From the NCBI GenBank assembly GCA_020629285.1, contig JAHDDP010000007.1:230217-294216 (forward strand): a stretch of 64,000 bases of DNA, written 5' to 3'. Shown here piece by piece: positions 34,824-43,394 of this stretch. The position numbers and the translations under genes are program-made. Origin of the DNA: Maribacter sp. Lineage in GTDB: Bacteria > Bacteroidota > Bacteroidia > Flavobacteriales > Flavobacteriaceae. The number at the start of each line of letters is the position of its first letter. Position 1 is the stretch's first letter. Under the pieces are notes generated by a model, which had not been told where the DNA came from, did not search any database, and worked only from the letters and a program-made list of their open reading frames with translations.

Positions 34824-36446
34824 TTATTCAGCGTACATTTTGTTACGCTGATCTTTTAATGCCTTGTCAGACATATATTCATCAAACGTTGAATACCTAT
34901 CAATGTTGCCTTTAGGAGTTAATTCTATGATTCTATTTGCAACTGTTTGTGCAAACTCATGATCATGTGTAGTTAGCATTACAGTTCCTTTAAAGTTCTT
35001 AAGAGAGTTGTTGAATGCCGTAATACTTTCCAAATCTAAATGATTGGTAGGTTCATCTAACATTAATACGTTGGCACGCATTAACATCATTCTACTTAAC
35101 ATACATCTTACTTTTTCACCTCCTGAAAGTACCGTACATTTCTTAAGCGCTTCTTCACCGCTAAATAGCATTTTACCCAAGAAACCACGTATATATACTT
35201 CTTCGCGTTCTTCCTCTGTTTTAGCATATTGGCGCAACCAATCTACTAAATTGATGTTACTTGTAAAAAAATCGGAATTATCTGCTGGCAAATACGATTG
35301 GGTTGTAGTAATACCCCATTGAAAGGTGCCTTTATCCGCTTTTTTGTTACCATTGATAATTTCATAGAATGCAGATGTTGCTCTAGAATCCCTTGAAATA
35401 ACGGCAATCTTATCACCTTTTGCCAGGTTGATATTTATGTTATCGAAAAGCAGCTCTCCTTCATCTGTTGATGCTGAAAGTCCTTCTACATTTAATATTT
35501 GATCACCGGCTTCTCTCTCGCGATCAAAAATAATTGCAGGGTACCTTCTACTTGAAGGTTTAATATCATCTACTTTTAATTTAGACAACATTTTTTTACG
35601 TGAGGTTGCTTGCTTACTTTTTGCGACGTTTGCACTAAAACGAGCAATAAATTCTTGTAGTTCCTTTGCTTTTTCTTCTGCCTTCTTGTTTTGTTGCGCA
35701 CGTTGACGAGCTGCTAATTGGCTACTCTCATACCAAAACGTATAGTTACCTGAATATAAATTTAATTTTCCGAAATCTATATCACCGATATCAGTACAAA
35801 CCGTATCTAAAAAGTGACGGTCATGACTTACTACAATTACCGTATTCTCATAATCTGCCAAGAAATTCTCTAACCAACTAATTGTTTCATAATCCAAGTC
35901 GTTGGTAGGCTCATCCATAATCAACACATCTGGATTACCGAACAATGCCTGTGCCAAAAGCACACGTACCTTTAACTTTGAATCTAACTCAGACATCAAA
36001 GTAAAATGCATGTCGGCGTTTATACCTAAGTTAGACAATAAAGCGGCCGCATTACTATCTGCGTTCCAACCGTTCATTTCTTCAAACTTTACCTGCAACT
36101 CCCCTATTCTATCTGCATTTTTATCATCATAATCAGCATACAGGGCATCGATTTCCTTCTTTATTTCATAAAGTGGCTTATTACCCATTACCACAGCCTC
36201 TAAGACCGTAAAATCATCGGCAGAGTTATGGTTTTGCTCTAATATTGACATTCTTTTGCCAGGTTCTAAATGAACATGACCAGAAGTGGGATCAATTTGA
36301 CCTGCAAGAATTTTTAAAAAAGTAGATTTACCAGCACCGTTGGCACCAATGATACCGTAACAATTACCTTGTGTAAAAGAAACGTTTACTTCATCGAACA
36401 ATACTCGTTTTCCAAATTGAACAGAAAGATTAGAAACAGATAACAT
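34824..36446 (-). CDS. ABC-F family ATPase (YbiT-like translation factor)
   Basis: A 540-residue protein with two ABC cassettes and no membrane domain. The first Walker A is IGANGAGKST; its signature is degenerate (LMSELDSKLKVR) as in YbiT-type proteins, with Walker B VLIMDEPTNDLDYE. A basic linker (RQRAQQNKKAEEKAKEL to SKQATSRKKML) precedes the second cassette, whose Walker A is also unusual (KIAVISRDSRATSAFYE, lacking GxxGxGK(S/T)), while signature VLSGGEKVR and Walker B VLMLDEPTNHLDLE are intact. ABC-F proteins bind the ribosomal E site to modulate translation. The promoter is a TATTTTTG box at 36479-36472. Confidence 0.85.
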   Translation of the reverse strand: MLSVSNLSVQFGKRVLFDEVNVSFTQGNCYGIIGANGAGKSTFLKILAGQIDPTSGHVHLEPGKRMSILEQNHNSADDFTVLEAVVMGNKPLYEIKKEIDALYADYDDKNADRIGELQVKFEEMNGWNADSNAAALLSNLGINADMHFTLMSELDSKLKVRVLLAQALFGNPDVLIMDEPTNDLDYETISWLENFLADYENTVIVVSHDRHFLDTVCTDIGDIDFGKLNLYSGNYTFWYESSQLAARQRAQQNKKAEEKAKELQEFIARFSANVAKSKQATSRKKMLSKLKVDDIKPSSRRYPAIIFDREREAGDQILNVEGLSASTDEGELLFDNININLAKGDKIAVISRDSRATSAFYEIINGNKKADKGTFQWGITTTQSYLPADNSDFFTSNINLVDWLRQYAKTEEEREEVYIRGFLGKMLFSGEEALKKCTVLSGGEKVRCMLSRMMLMRANVLMLDEPTNHLDLESITAFNNSLKNFKGTVMLTTHDHEFAQTVANRIIELTPKGNIDRYSTFDEYMSDKALKDQRNKMYAE

Positions 36447-36471
36447 AGAAACAAAAATTTAAAAATCCGTG

Positions 36472-36479
36472 CAAAAATA
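36472..36479 (-). promoter_or_regulatory. -7 element of the ABC-F gene (TATTTTTG)
   Basis: Exact TAnnTTTG match on the minus strand, 25 bases before the ATG. No -33 TTG at standard spacing. Confidence 0.5.
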
Positions 36480-36592
36480 CTGAATTTATAGGCTTGGGCT
36501 ACCTAGTTTTGTGTCAAATTCCATAAAAGATTCTTAAGTTACTTATATGAACATTTAACTAGCTATTAACAAGTACTGGTGTTTTGGTTTGT

Positions 36593-36600
36593 TATTTTTG
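36593..36600 (+). promoter_or_regulatory. -7 element (TATTTTTG) of the thioredoxin-fold lipoprotein gene
   Basis: TATTTTTG lies 24 bases before the ATG at 36625. It falls inside the longer open frame beginning at 36589, which supports the later start. Confidence 0.5.
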
Positions 36601-36624
36601 AATGTTACCAGTTCCATATACTAT

Positions 36625-38007
36625 ATGATAAGAATTTTACTCTCTACATGTGTAGCTCTTTTAGTGGGTTGTTCAACCGCAAAAAAGGATTCTGACACCG
36701 TACTTTTTGCCGGTGAAATCGTTAATCCTACGAGTGATCAAGTAATTTTATTAAAAGGAGGAATTAAAGTAGACTCTGCTAAACTTGACGACAAAAACCG
36801 ATTTAAGTTTAGACTTAATTCTATTGAAAACGGACTGTACCATTTCAATTTAGCCCCAGAACATCAATACGTTTATCTAGAAAAAGGTGATAGCCTTATG
36901 GTAAGGTTGAATACCATTTATTTTGATGAGTCTTTAGTTTTCTCTGGCAGTAATGAAGAAACGAACAATTTTTTACTAGAGTTATTTTTGGCTACCGAAG
37001 AAGAGGATGCTGATATGTATTCTGAATATTACAAATTAGAACCTTTAGATTTTTTGGATAAGGTATCTTCTTTAAAACAAGATAAGGTCGATAAATTAGC
37101 CGAGCTCAATTCCGAGAGTCAGCTTTCTAATGAAGCTATAAAATTATTGAACGGCAGTATAAATTATACGTACAATAGGTATAAGGAAATTTACCCTTTT
37201 AGACATAAAAGCAAAACTGCAGAAGAAAATTTTCATGAGTTGCCCCAAAATTTTTATGATTATAGAAATCAATTAAATTATGGTGATAATACTCTTACAT
37301 ACCTTAGACCTTATTATGATTTTATGAAAGCTCATTTAGGCAACTTAGCATATATGAGCTGCCTTAACGGTTGCACTAAAGAACACAAACAAAAAGGTAA
37401 ACAGTTACATTACAAAAAACATAAACTACACCTAATAGACAGTCTGGTAGTCGAAAAAGAATTAAGGGATAATCTTTTTAGAAATGTTGCTTTTGATTAC
37501 CTTCTTAAGAAAAAAGATGCGCCTGAAAACACAGAGATTTTCTTAAATGAATTCAAAAAGGTTTCTAAAAACAATATGCATATCGAAGAAATTGAAAATC
37601 TTTATCAGGGTATAGCAAATCTTCAACCTTCTAAGACTATACCTAACCTGAACGTTATAAATTTTGAAAACGATACTACCACGCTAACTGAAATAGCAGC
37701 AGATCGAAAAGTATTATTTTATTTCTGGTCTGGCACTAACCGTAGACAATACAAAAACATTTTCAAAAGAATAGCCATACTAAAAGAGAAAAAACCCGAC
37801 CATGAACTTATTGGCATTAATATTAAAACAGAATATGCTCAGTGGAAAAACATCATTGCCAACCAAGGTGTTGACCCTTCATTACAATATCAAAGTAACG
37901 ACTTTAAAGAATTAACTGAAAAACTGGTATTATACCCTATGAACAAAGCAATAATCACTGATAATTCGGTTATTGTAGATGGTTTTTCTAATATTTACAA
38001 TAATTAA
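36625..38007 (+). CDS. Thioredoxin-fold lipoprotein without catalytic cysteines
   Basis: From the ATG at 36625 the protein has 460 residues with a lipoprotein signal MIRILLSTCVALLVGCS. Residues about 25-110 are a DUF4369-like beta domain (LFAGEIVNPTSDQVILLKGG, YVYLEKGDSLMVRLNT), followed by a long helical segment. The last 130 residues resemble the TlpA fold (KVLFYFWSGTNRRQYKNIFKRI, HELIGINI, LYPMNKAIITDNSVIVDG), but the place of CxxC reads SGTNRRQ, so the redox cysteines are missing. The short CLNGCTKE motif at about 248 lies outside the fold. A non-redox, binding or structural role is inferred. Confidence 0.72.
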   Translation: MIRILLSTCVALLVGCSTAKKDSDTVLFAGEIVNPTSDQVILLKGGIKVDSAKLDDKNRFKFRLNSIENGLYHFNLAPEHQYVYLEKGDSLMVRLNTIYFDESLVFSGSNEETNNFLLELFLATEEEDADMYSEYYKLEPLDFLDKVSSLKQDKVDKLAELNSESQLSNEAIKLLNGSINYTYNRYKEIYPFRHKSKTAEENFHELPQNFYDYRNQLNYGDNTLTYLRPYYDFMKAHLGNLAYMSCLNGCTKEHKQKGKQLHYKKHKLHLIDSLVVEKELRDNLFRNVAFDYLLKKKDAPENTEIFLNEFKKVSKNNMHIEEIENLYQGIANLQPSKTIPNLNVINFENDTTTLTEIAADRKVLFYFWSGTNRRQYKNIFKRIAILKEKKPDHELIGINIKTEYAQWKNIIANQGVDPSLQYQSNDFKELTEKLVLYPMNKAIITDNSVIVDGFSNIYNN

Positions 38008-38026
38008 GACATTGTCTTTTTTTTTA
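38006..38026 (+). terminator. Weak terminator-like hairpin
   Basis: AAGAC-ATT-GTCTT overlaps the stop codon of the preceding gene and is followed by a run of eight T. The stem is only 5 bp, so efficiency is doubtful. Confidence 0.35.
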
Positions 38027-38034
38027 AAGGGAAA

Positions 38035-38844
38035 TCAATGTGAACTATGATTCATAAGTAGCTTCTCGAACCAACGACCAGGTAGTAGATTTTTAAGCGT
38101 CAATGAGAATTTTTGAATAAATGAACCCACCTTATAATGCGGCTTCGGGTTTTTAGTCTGTATTATTTTTGCTATTTTTTTTGCTACATCTACAGGATCA
38201 CCTCCACTATCAACATCTGCATCAATAGCCTCTAAGGTAGTTTTATAAGCCTTTTGGTATGCAGAATCATCATAAACCGGAGTATGATATCTACCAGAAG
38301 CAATATTAGTTGCAAAATCACCGGGTGCAAGTGTAGTAAGATGAACTCCAAAGGATTTCGTTTCCATTCTATAACTCTCCGTTACAATCTCTAGAGCCCC
38401 CTTAGATGCTGAATAAATACCTCTAAACGGTAACCCCATATAACCTGCAATAGATGTAATGTTAATGATAAGACCTTCTTTCTGTTCACGCATTACAGGC
38501 AAAACAGTATTCATCACATTTAGAGGTCCGTTGAAATTGGTTGCAAATGCTTTTAGCACTTCCTCATGTGGTGTTTCTTCCATAGGACCAGTTATACCCA
38601 CCCCTGCATTATTGATCAATACATCAATTCTATCTTCAAGTTCAAGTAACGACGCAATACAACTCTTAATGGTATCTGTATTTCTAACATCCATCTCTAA
38701 TAGTGAAAAATCAGAAAATGAAGGATACTTACTTTTGCTGCGTGTTGTACCGTAAACTTTATATCCTTTTTCCTTTAAATGTATACCTATTGCTTTGCCA
38801 ATACCCGAAGACCCACCTGTAATTAGTACTACTTTTGTTTTCAT
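38035..38844 (-). CDS. Short-chain dehydrogenase/reductase
   Basis: A 269-residue SDR protein. The cofactor motif is VVLITGGSSGIGKAIG, followed by EMDVRNTD, LINNAGVGITG and the catalytic YSASKGALE with Ser in ITSIAG upstream. Classical SDR of the type that prefers NADP(H) (Arg/Ser after strand 2: GTTRSKSKY), but the substrate is unknown. The C-terminus (FIQKFSLTLKNLLPGRWFEKLLM) has an amphipathic helix as in membrane-associated SDRs acting on lipids. Single gene, upstream of which lies the SRP RNA gene on the same strand. Confidence 0.88.
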   Translation of the reverse strand: MKTKVVLITGGSSGIGKAIGIHLKEKGYKVYGTTRSKSKYPSFSDFSLLEMDVRNTDTIKSCIASLLELEDRIDVLINNAGVGITGPMEETPHEEVLKAFATNFNGPLNVMNTVLPVMREQKEGLIINITSIAGYMGLPFRGIYSASKGALEIVTESYRMETKSFGVHLTTLAPGDFATNIASGRYHTPVYDDSAYQKAYKTTLEAIDADVDSGGDPVDVAKKIAKIIQTKNPKPHYKVGSFIQKFSLTLKNLLPGRWFEKLLMNHSSH

Positions 38845-38930
38845 TTTATAGAAAATAAGCGATGCTAAACGTTATATAGAATTGGTTATGAATGTGTTAC
38901 CTAAAAATAAAATATTTCACTTTAGGGCAC

Positions 38931-39032
38931 AAAAAAAGGCAAGCTACCTACATCGCACCGCTACGACCGTATACCCTTGCTGCGTTCCCACCCTGGGGGA
39001 TTCTACAGGAGCTGGTCGTGTAGGACTTGCCG
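38931..39032 (-). ncRNA. ffs: Signal recognition particle RNA (4.5S type)
   Basis: On the minus strand an RNA of about 94 bases runs from GGCAAG (39031) to CTTGCC (38938), whose ends pair. Further pairs CCTAC/GTAGG and ACGACC/GGTCGT extend the arm. The apical domain holds CCCAGGGTGGGAACGCAGCAAGGG: a GGAA tetraloop between GTG and CGC, flanked by the CAGG and AGCA internal loop bound by Ffh. A T7 run follows at 38937-38931 as a terminator. It forms, with Ffh, the particle that targets membrane and secreted proteins. The remaining bases of this 321-base gap hold only its promoter and AT-rich sequence. Confidence 0.93.
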
Positions 39033-39036
39033 GGTG

Positions 39037-39066
39037 CAAATATACAATCTTTTAAAACTTTGACAA
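39037..39066 (-). promoter_or_regulatory. Promoter of ffs (TTG-N19-TATATTTG)
   Basis: On the minus strand TTG (39066-39064) and TATATTTG (39044-39037) are spaced by 19 bases, an ideal match to the Bacteroidota promoter consensus. The predicted transcription start, about 6-7 bases after the -7 box, coincides with the GGCAAG 5' end of the RNA. Confidence 0.8.
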
Positions 39067-39165
39067 TCCTTTAGTTTCTTATTTTTATGAATTAAATTGC
39101 CTATAAATAACAAGAAAGCCTTCTTGTAGTCAAATACTACATCAACTTAAACACCCATTTTCTTA

Positions 39166-40221
39166 ATGAAAATTATTAATTATTTCTGTATCGTTCTTAT
39201 TACCAGCTTATTTACTGCATGTGGCAGTGGCAATCAAAAAGCATCTTCCCTATTCGAGATTAGTTTAGAGAAAAATGTAAACCAGGTTCAACTAAATCAA
39301 GAAATTGGTATAAGTATTAAAAATAAAAAGAAAAAAGAGATAGAAAGCGTAGCATATAGCATTGACGGTATGCCTTTTCCCCTTGATAATGATAAAATAA
39401 AATTTGATTTACCAACATTAGGAAACAAAGTGTTGACTGCAAAAATCACTTTTGATGGTGAAACTGTAGATATCAACAAAAACCTAAAAGTACTTTCAGA
39501 TAAAGCTCCTGAAATTTACACATATACTATTATCAAAGAATACCCGCACGATACAAAATCTTATACACAAGGCTTAGAATTTCATAATGACACTTTATAT
39601 GAATCAACTGGTAAAAAGGGGCAATCATTTTTGAGAAAACTAGATTTTAAATCAGGTAAGGTATTTGAGCAAATAAATTTGGACGAAACTTATTTTGGAG
39701 AAGGCATCACTATATTAAATAATAAAATCTTTCAACTTACTTGGCAAAGCGGATTGGGGTTTATTTATGACCTAAACACATTTGAAAAATTGGATAATTT
39801 TCAATACGGAAAAAGTCGCGAAGGCTGGGGATTAACCAATGATGGCTCTAAAATTTATAAAAGTGATGGTACAGAGAAAATTTGGTTTATAAATCCTGAT
39901 ACCATGACAGAAGAAGGATATATTGAAACCGTAACCAATTCTTCTATTTTTAATTCTGCTAATGAGCTGGAGTATGTTGACGGTAAAATTTACGCTAACG
40001 TATATCAAAAACCTAGCGTAATGATTATAGACAGTAAAACAGGTGCCATTGAAGGGGTTATTAATTTCAGCGGATTGAGCGATATGATTACCAAAACCGA
40101 AAATTGGGATAAAACCAACTACGTGCTTAATGGAATAGCGTATCACCCTGAACGAAAAACATTTTTTGTTACCGGAAAGTTTTGGGACAAAATGTTTGAG
40201 GTGCAAATTGAGAAAAAATAG
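39166..40221 (+). CDS. Glutaminyl-peptide cyclotransferase, lipoprotein form
   Basis: The 351-residue protein starts with a lipoprotein signal ending FTACG, followed by an Ig-like N-terminal strand region (about 25-110). The rest matches bacterial glutamine cyclotransferases with a five-bladed propeller: KEYPHDTKSYTQGLEFHNDTLYESTG, FGEGITILNNKIFQLTW, GKSREGWGLTNDGSKIYKSDGTEKIWF and NELEYVDGKIYANVYQ. The enzyme forms N-terminal pyroglutamate on exported peptides. In Bacteroidota this is relevant because many signal peptides are cut before Gln (xAQ), as seen in several proteins here. The thioesterase gene follows after 4 bases. Confidence 0.88.
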   Translation: MKIINYFCIVLITSLFTACGSGNQKASSLFEISLEKNVNQVQLNQEIGISIKNKKKKEIESVAYSIDGMPFPLDNDKIKFDLPTLGNKVLTAKITFDGETVDINKNLKVLSDKAPEIYTYTIIKEYPHDTKSYTQGLEFHNDTLYESTGKKGQSFLRKLDFKSGKVFEQINLDETYFGEGITILNNKIFQLTWQSGLGFIYDLNTFEKLDNFQYGKSREGWGLTNDGSKIYKSDGTEKIWFINPDTMTEEGYIETVTNSSIFNSANELEYVDGKIYANVYQKPSVMIIDSKTGAIEGVINFSGLSDMITKTENWDKTNYVLNGIAYHPERKTFFVTGKFWDKMFEVQIEKK

Positions 40222-40225
40222 CAAT

Positions 40226-40612
40226 ATGGCATTTCAAAAAGAGCTCATTGTTTCACATGACGACCTAGACGATTTAAATCATGTGAATAATGTACGTTAT
40301 GTTCAGTGGATACAGGACATCTCTAAAGAACATTGGCAAACTGTTGCTACTACAAAAATGCAGCAAGATGTCATTTGGGTAGTTCTAACGCATCATATAG
40401 ATTATAAACGTGCAGCAGTATTGGATGATCCTATTATTATATCAACTCACATAGCATCAAGTTCTGGCGCCAAATGTGTTAGAATTGTAGAGATGAAACA
40501 CGGCACATCCAACAAATTACTGGTTAGATCAAGTACAGAATGGTGTCTTCTTGACAGCAAATCGTATAGACCTATACGAATTCCTGAGGAGATCAAAGAA
40601 ATTTTCCTTTAA
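40226..40612 (+). CDS. Hotdog-fold acyl-CoA thioesterase
   Basis: From the ATG at 40226 the protein has 128 residues. VSHDDLDDLNHVNNVRYVQWIQDIS is the typical 4HBT-like active-site block (D..NHVNN..Y..W), with the hotdog strands following (VIWVVLTHHIDYKRAAVLDD). It hydrolyses acyl-CoA or acyl-ACP thioesters; substrate unknown. A longer frame starting at 40166 would overlap the cyclotransferase gene by 56 bases and adds non-homologous residues. It is translated from the same transcript as the cyclotransferase gene. Confidence 0.85.
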   Translation: MAFQKELIVSHDDLDDLNHVNNVRYVQWIQDISKEHWQTVATTKMQQDVIWVVLTHHIDYKRAAVLDDPIIISTHIASSSGAKCVRIVEMKHGTSNKLLVRSSTEWCLLDSKSYRPIRIPEEIKEIFL

Positions 40613-40638
40613 CTTAGATGTAGTAAAACCTTTTTATT

Positions 40639-42183
40639 GTGCGCCTTAGAATCTTGATTATACTCTCTGCCCTATTTGCTCTTCTTTGGGGTACTTCATG
40701 TAGAAAAGATTTTCAGTACGCTGAAAGTAATGGTCACCTTTCTTTTTCTAGAGACACCGTTTACCTTGATACTGTTTTCTCAAACATAGGTAGTAGTACG
40801 TATACTTTAAAAGTGTATAACGATACTAAAGATGACATCATAATACCTAATATATCTCTTAGAAATGGTAGCGAGAGCTTTTACAGACTAAATGTTGATG
40901 GTGTTGCCGGCAAAGAATTTGTAAACACTCCTATTTACGCTGAAGACAGCCTTTTTGTATTTGTAGAAACTACAATTGATATTACTGATAATTCCCTCAA
41001 TGAATTGCTTTATACCGATGCCATTCTTTTTGACAGTGAACCATTTCAGCAAACCGTTGAATTGGTAACACTGGTAAAAGACGCAATATTTCTTTATCCT
41101 AATGATACTGATGAGAACAATGTTAAAACTATAGTTTTATATAATGATGAAACAGGTAACCCTATAGAAATAGAAGGTTTTGAATTACCTGACACTTACT
41201 TAAATTTTAACAGAGAAAAATCATACGTTATCTATGGGTACGCTATTGTACCAAAAGGTAAAGAACTTGTTATTGACCCTGGTACAAGAGTTCACTTTCA
41301 TGAAAACTCGGGTATTTTAGTACAAGAAGAATCTACCATTACTATTAATGGCGAATTAAGTTCTGACGATATTCTATTTGAAAACGAAGTTATATTTGAA
41401 GGAAATCGATTAGAGCCAGAATTTGATGATATTTCAGGACAATGGGGCACAATCTGGATTAGTGCAGGCAGCACAAGCAACACCATTAATCACCTAACTA
41501 TAAAAAATGCAGAATTAGGTATATATGTAGAAGGACAAATTAATGAACCAGAAAAAACATTGACCATCACCAACAGCCGCATTGTTAATAGCTCTAGATA
41601 TAATCTTTGGGCCAGAAGCGCGAACATTGACGCTTCTAACCTAGTTTTAGGATCATCTGGCAATTCATCTCTTTTAATTGAAAACGGTGGTAGCTATTCT
41701 TTTACTCATGCTACTATTGCAAATTATTGGAACAAGGGTTTCAGATTCAACCTCAGTGTTACCATAAGTAATACTTCTAAAACCAATAGCGAAAACGGTT
41801 TTGATTTGCTTCAAGCAGATTTTAAAAATTGCATCATTGATGGTAACAGCTCTAATGAGATTTCCCTTCAAGCAAACAACGAACACGCATTTAATTACAC
41901 ATTTCAAAATTGTTTTATAAGGTTTGATGAAAATCAATCTGCAACCAACGAAGACATGCTATATGATTTTGAAAACGAAGAGCACTATCTTAACGTAATT
42001 CTTAATGGAGAGTTAGACTATTTTAGTCCTGTAGATAATGATTTTAGAATTGGATTGGACTCTGAATTAATCAATAAAGGTGACATTAACTCCGCCATTA
42101 CCACCCCGTTTGACATTATAGGAACTGCTAGAATTCCCGATCCTGATATGGGTGCTTATCAAGCAATAGAGAAAGATTTATAA
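40639..42183 (+). CDS. Right-handed beta-helix lipoprotein
   Basis: A 514-residue protein starting with GTG and a lipoprotein signal MRLRILIILSALFALLWGTSC. The first 190 residues have Ig-like strands (LSFSRDTVYLDTVFSNIGSSTYTLKVYN, FVNTPIYAEDSLFVFVETTI), and residues about 200-480 form a parallel beta-helix with repeated short strands and Asn/Ser turns (GILVQEESTITINGELSS, NTINHLTIKNAELGIYVEG, NSRIVNSSRYNLWARSANIDASNL). Such folds occur in polysaccharide lyases and adhesins, but no catalytic motif is recognised. Located 26 bases after the thioesterase gene; probably cotranscribed. Mature protein outside the cytoplasm. Confidence 0.78.
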   Translation: MRLRILIILSALFALLWGTSCRKDFQYAESNGHLSFSRDTVYLDTVFSNIGSSTYTLKVYNDTKDDIIIPNISLRNGSESFYRLNVDGVAGKEFVNTPIYAEDSLFVFVETTIDITDNSLNELLYTDAILFDSEPFQQTVELVTLVKDAIFLYPNDTDENNVKTIVLYNDETGNPIEIEGFELPDTYLNFNREKSYVIYGYAIVPKGKELVIDPGTRVHFHENSGILVQEESTITINGELSSDDILFENEVIFEGNRLEPEFDDISGQWGTIWISAGSTSNTINHLTIKNAELGIYVEGQINEPEKTLTITNSRIVNSSRYNLWARSANIDASNLVLGSSGNSSLLIENGGSYSFTHATIANYWNKGFRFNLSVTISNTSKTNSENGFDLLQADFKNCIIDGNSSNEISLQANNEHAFNYTFQNCFIRFDENQSATNEDMLYDFENEEHYLNVILNGELDYFSPVDNDFRIGLDSELINKGDINSAITTPFDIIGTARIPDPDMGAYQAIEKDL

Positions 42184-42327
42184 ACCAATCTGACATTAAT
42201 TTGAAGGTTTTTTCTCTCATAACCCCTATAGGTGCTGATTTTATAAACATGTCCTTGGTTTTTATAAGGATATTCTAGGTCTTCTTTTTCTTACCTATGT
42301 TTAATTTCGTAGAATACACTATTTTCA

Positions 42328-43059
42328 TTGAACTACACTTACACCATAATAGACCAAGATGCTGTTTCTAATTTGCAGTTAAATGCATTTTTAGAAGAAT
42401 ACGGTGATTTTGAGTTTTTAAATACGACAAGCAATCCTTCTGAAGGATTGAATGATATCTTAAAGTATTCCCCAGATATAGTTTTCATCAACCTGAACAA
42501 TGATTATGCTTCTGTATTTTTAATGGTAACAGAGATTCACCAGTACCTTAAAGAGCTCCCAATTTTAATTGGTATTGCCTCAACAAAAAACTACGCTTAC
42601 GATGCTATAAAAAATGGCTTCTTTGATTACTGGTTACAACCCTTTAATGAATTTGATATTCGTAAGTCTTTACTGAAATTGAAAAAAAGAATACCAAAAG
42701 AGAAGGCGCCCGCTACAATTTGTTTAAAATCATATAATGATTTTCAGTATTTAAATACAAATGATATTCTTTACTTAAAGGCAGATAACAATACCACCGA
42801 ATTTTTTATGAAAGACGGTACAATTATCAATGCATTTAAAACGTTAAAAACATTTCAAAACACTTTGCCTGAGAATTTTATGCGGATTCACCAAAGTTAT
42901 ATTGTAAATACAAGTTATGTTTCTCGTATAAATTTCGGAAAATCTATTTGTGCAATCAAAGCAGTAAACGAGAATATTCCTTTTTCAAAAACATATAGAG
43001 AGAATATGAACAACCTTAAGAATATTCTTTCTAAAAACACTCTTTCTTCATTAAATTAA
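42328..43059 (+). CDS. LytTR-type DNA-binding regulator with degenerate receiver domain
   Basis: A 243-residue protein starting with TTG. Residues 3-120 look like a CheY-type receiver (TIIDQDA, then DIVFINLNND), but the phosphoacceptor position holds Asn-55 and the conserved Lys is Gln-104 (YWLQPFNEFD), so it cannot be phosphorylated in the usual way. Residues about 135-235 are a LytTR DNA-binding domain (LKSYNDFQYLNTNDILYLKADNNTTEFFMKDG, FMRIHQSYIVNTSYVSRI). It probably works as an output-only regulator or responds to another signal. Directly downstream lies the small secreted peptide gene and the sensor kinase. No terminator is seen between the beta-helix gene and this one. Confidence 0.85.
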   Translation: MNYTYTIIDQDAVSNLQLNAFLEEYGDFEFLNTTSNPSEGLNDILKYSPDIVFINLNNDYASVFLMVTEIHQYLKELPILIGIASTKNYAYDAIKNGFFDYWLQPFNEFDIRKSLLKLKKRIPKEKAPATICLKSYNDFQYLNTNDILYLKADNNTTEFFMKDGTIINAFKTLKTFQNTLPENFMRIHQSYIVNTSYVSRINFGKSICAIKAVNENIPFSKTYRENMNNLKNILSKNTLSSLN

Positions 43060-43198
43060 AGAATTCTCTCACAATTGGCTCGTTTACTAACAGAATCAGG
43101 TCATCTACTTAAGACTTAAAATACACTATTCTTTGCTAAACGAACGGTAGTACTTTGGTAATATCATAAACCAAAAACCCCTAAAAAACAGAAACAGT

Positions 43199-43378
43199 AT
43201 GAAAAAAGTTACAAGTATTTTAGCAATTGCAGTAATGGCATTAGGTATGGCTACAGTAGTCATTGAAAACACAGCTAACGAATTCGATTTTCTAAATGAT
43301 ATTTCTAATGCATTGACATGTAATGATTGTGATGCACCAAAAGACGATAGAGGAAATTCAACAATGAAAATTGCATAA
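43199..43378 (+). CDS. Small secreted-type peptide (59 residues) with CxxC
   Basis: An ATG at 43199 opens 59 codons ending in TAA at 43376-43378. The product starts MKKVTSILAIAVMALGMATVV, a signal-peptide-like helix, and continues acidic and Cys-containing (DFLNDISNALTCNDCDAP, then KDDRGNST). It has its own strong terminator and is flanked by a LytTR regulator and a sensor kinase, so it is a possible signal peptide precursor or small envelope protein. Not recognised as a named family; I believe similar tiny CxDC peptides exist in Flavobacteriia, without proof. The ORF pattern and terminator make it likely real. Confidence 0.65.
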   Translation: MKKVTSILAIAVMALGMATVVIENTANEFDFLNDISNALTCNDCDAPKDDRGNSTMKIA

Positions 43379-43394
43379 ACAAGATTTAAAATAT

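Noticed and set aside
35044..36132. Plus-strand frames within the ABC-F gene
   Set aside because: Antisense shadows of a conserved gene.
36589..36624. Earlier start of the thioredoxin-fold lipoprotein
   Set aside because: It contains the TATTTTTG promoter element, and the signal peptide begins at 36625.
38938..39031. Possible riboswitch in front of the SDR gene
   Set aside because: The structure and GGAA apical loop match SRP RNA, and its own promoter and T-run show it to be a separate RNA.
40166..40225. Earlier start of the thioesterase
   Set aside because: It overlaps the end of the cyclotransferase gene and adds residues unlike the hotdog family.
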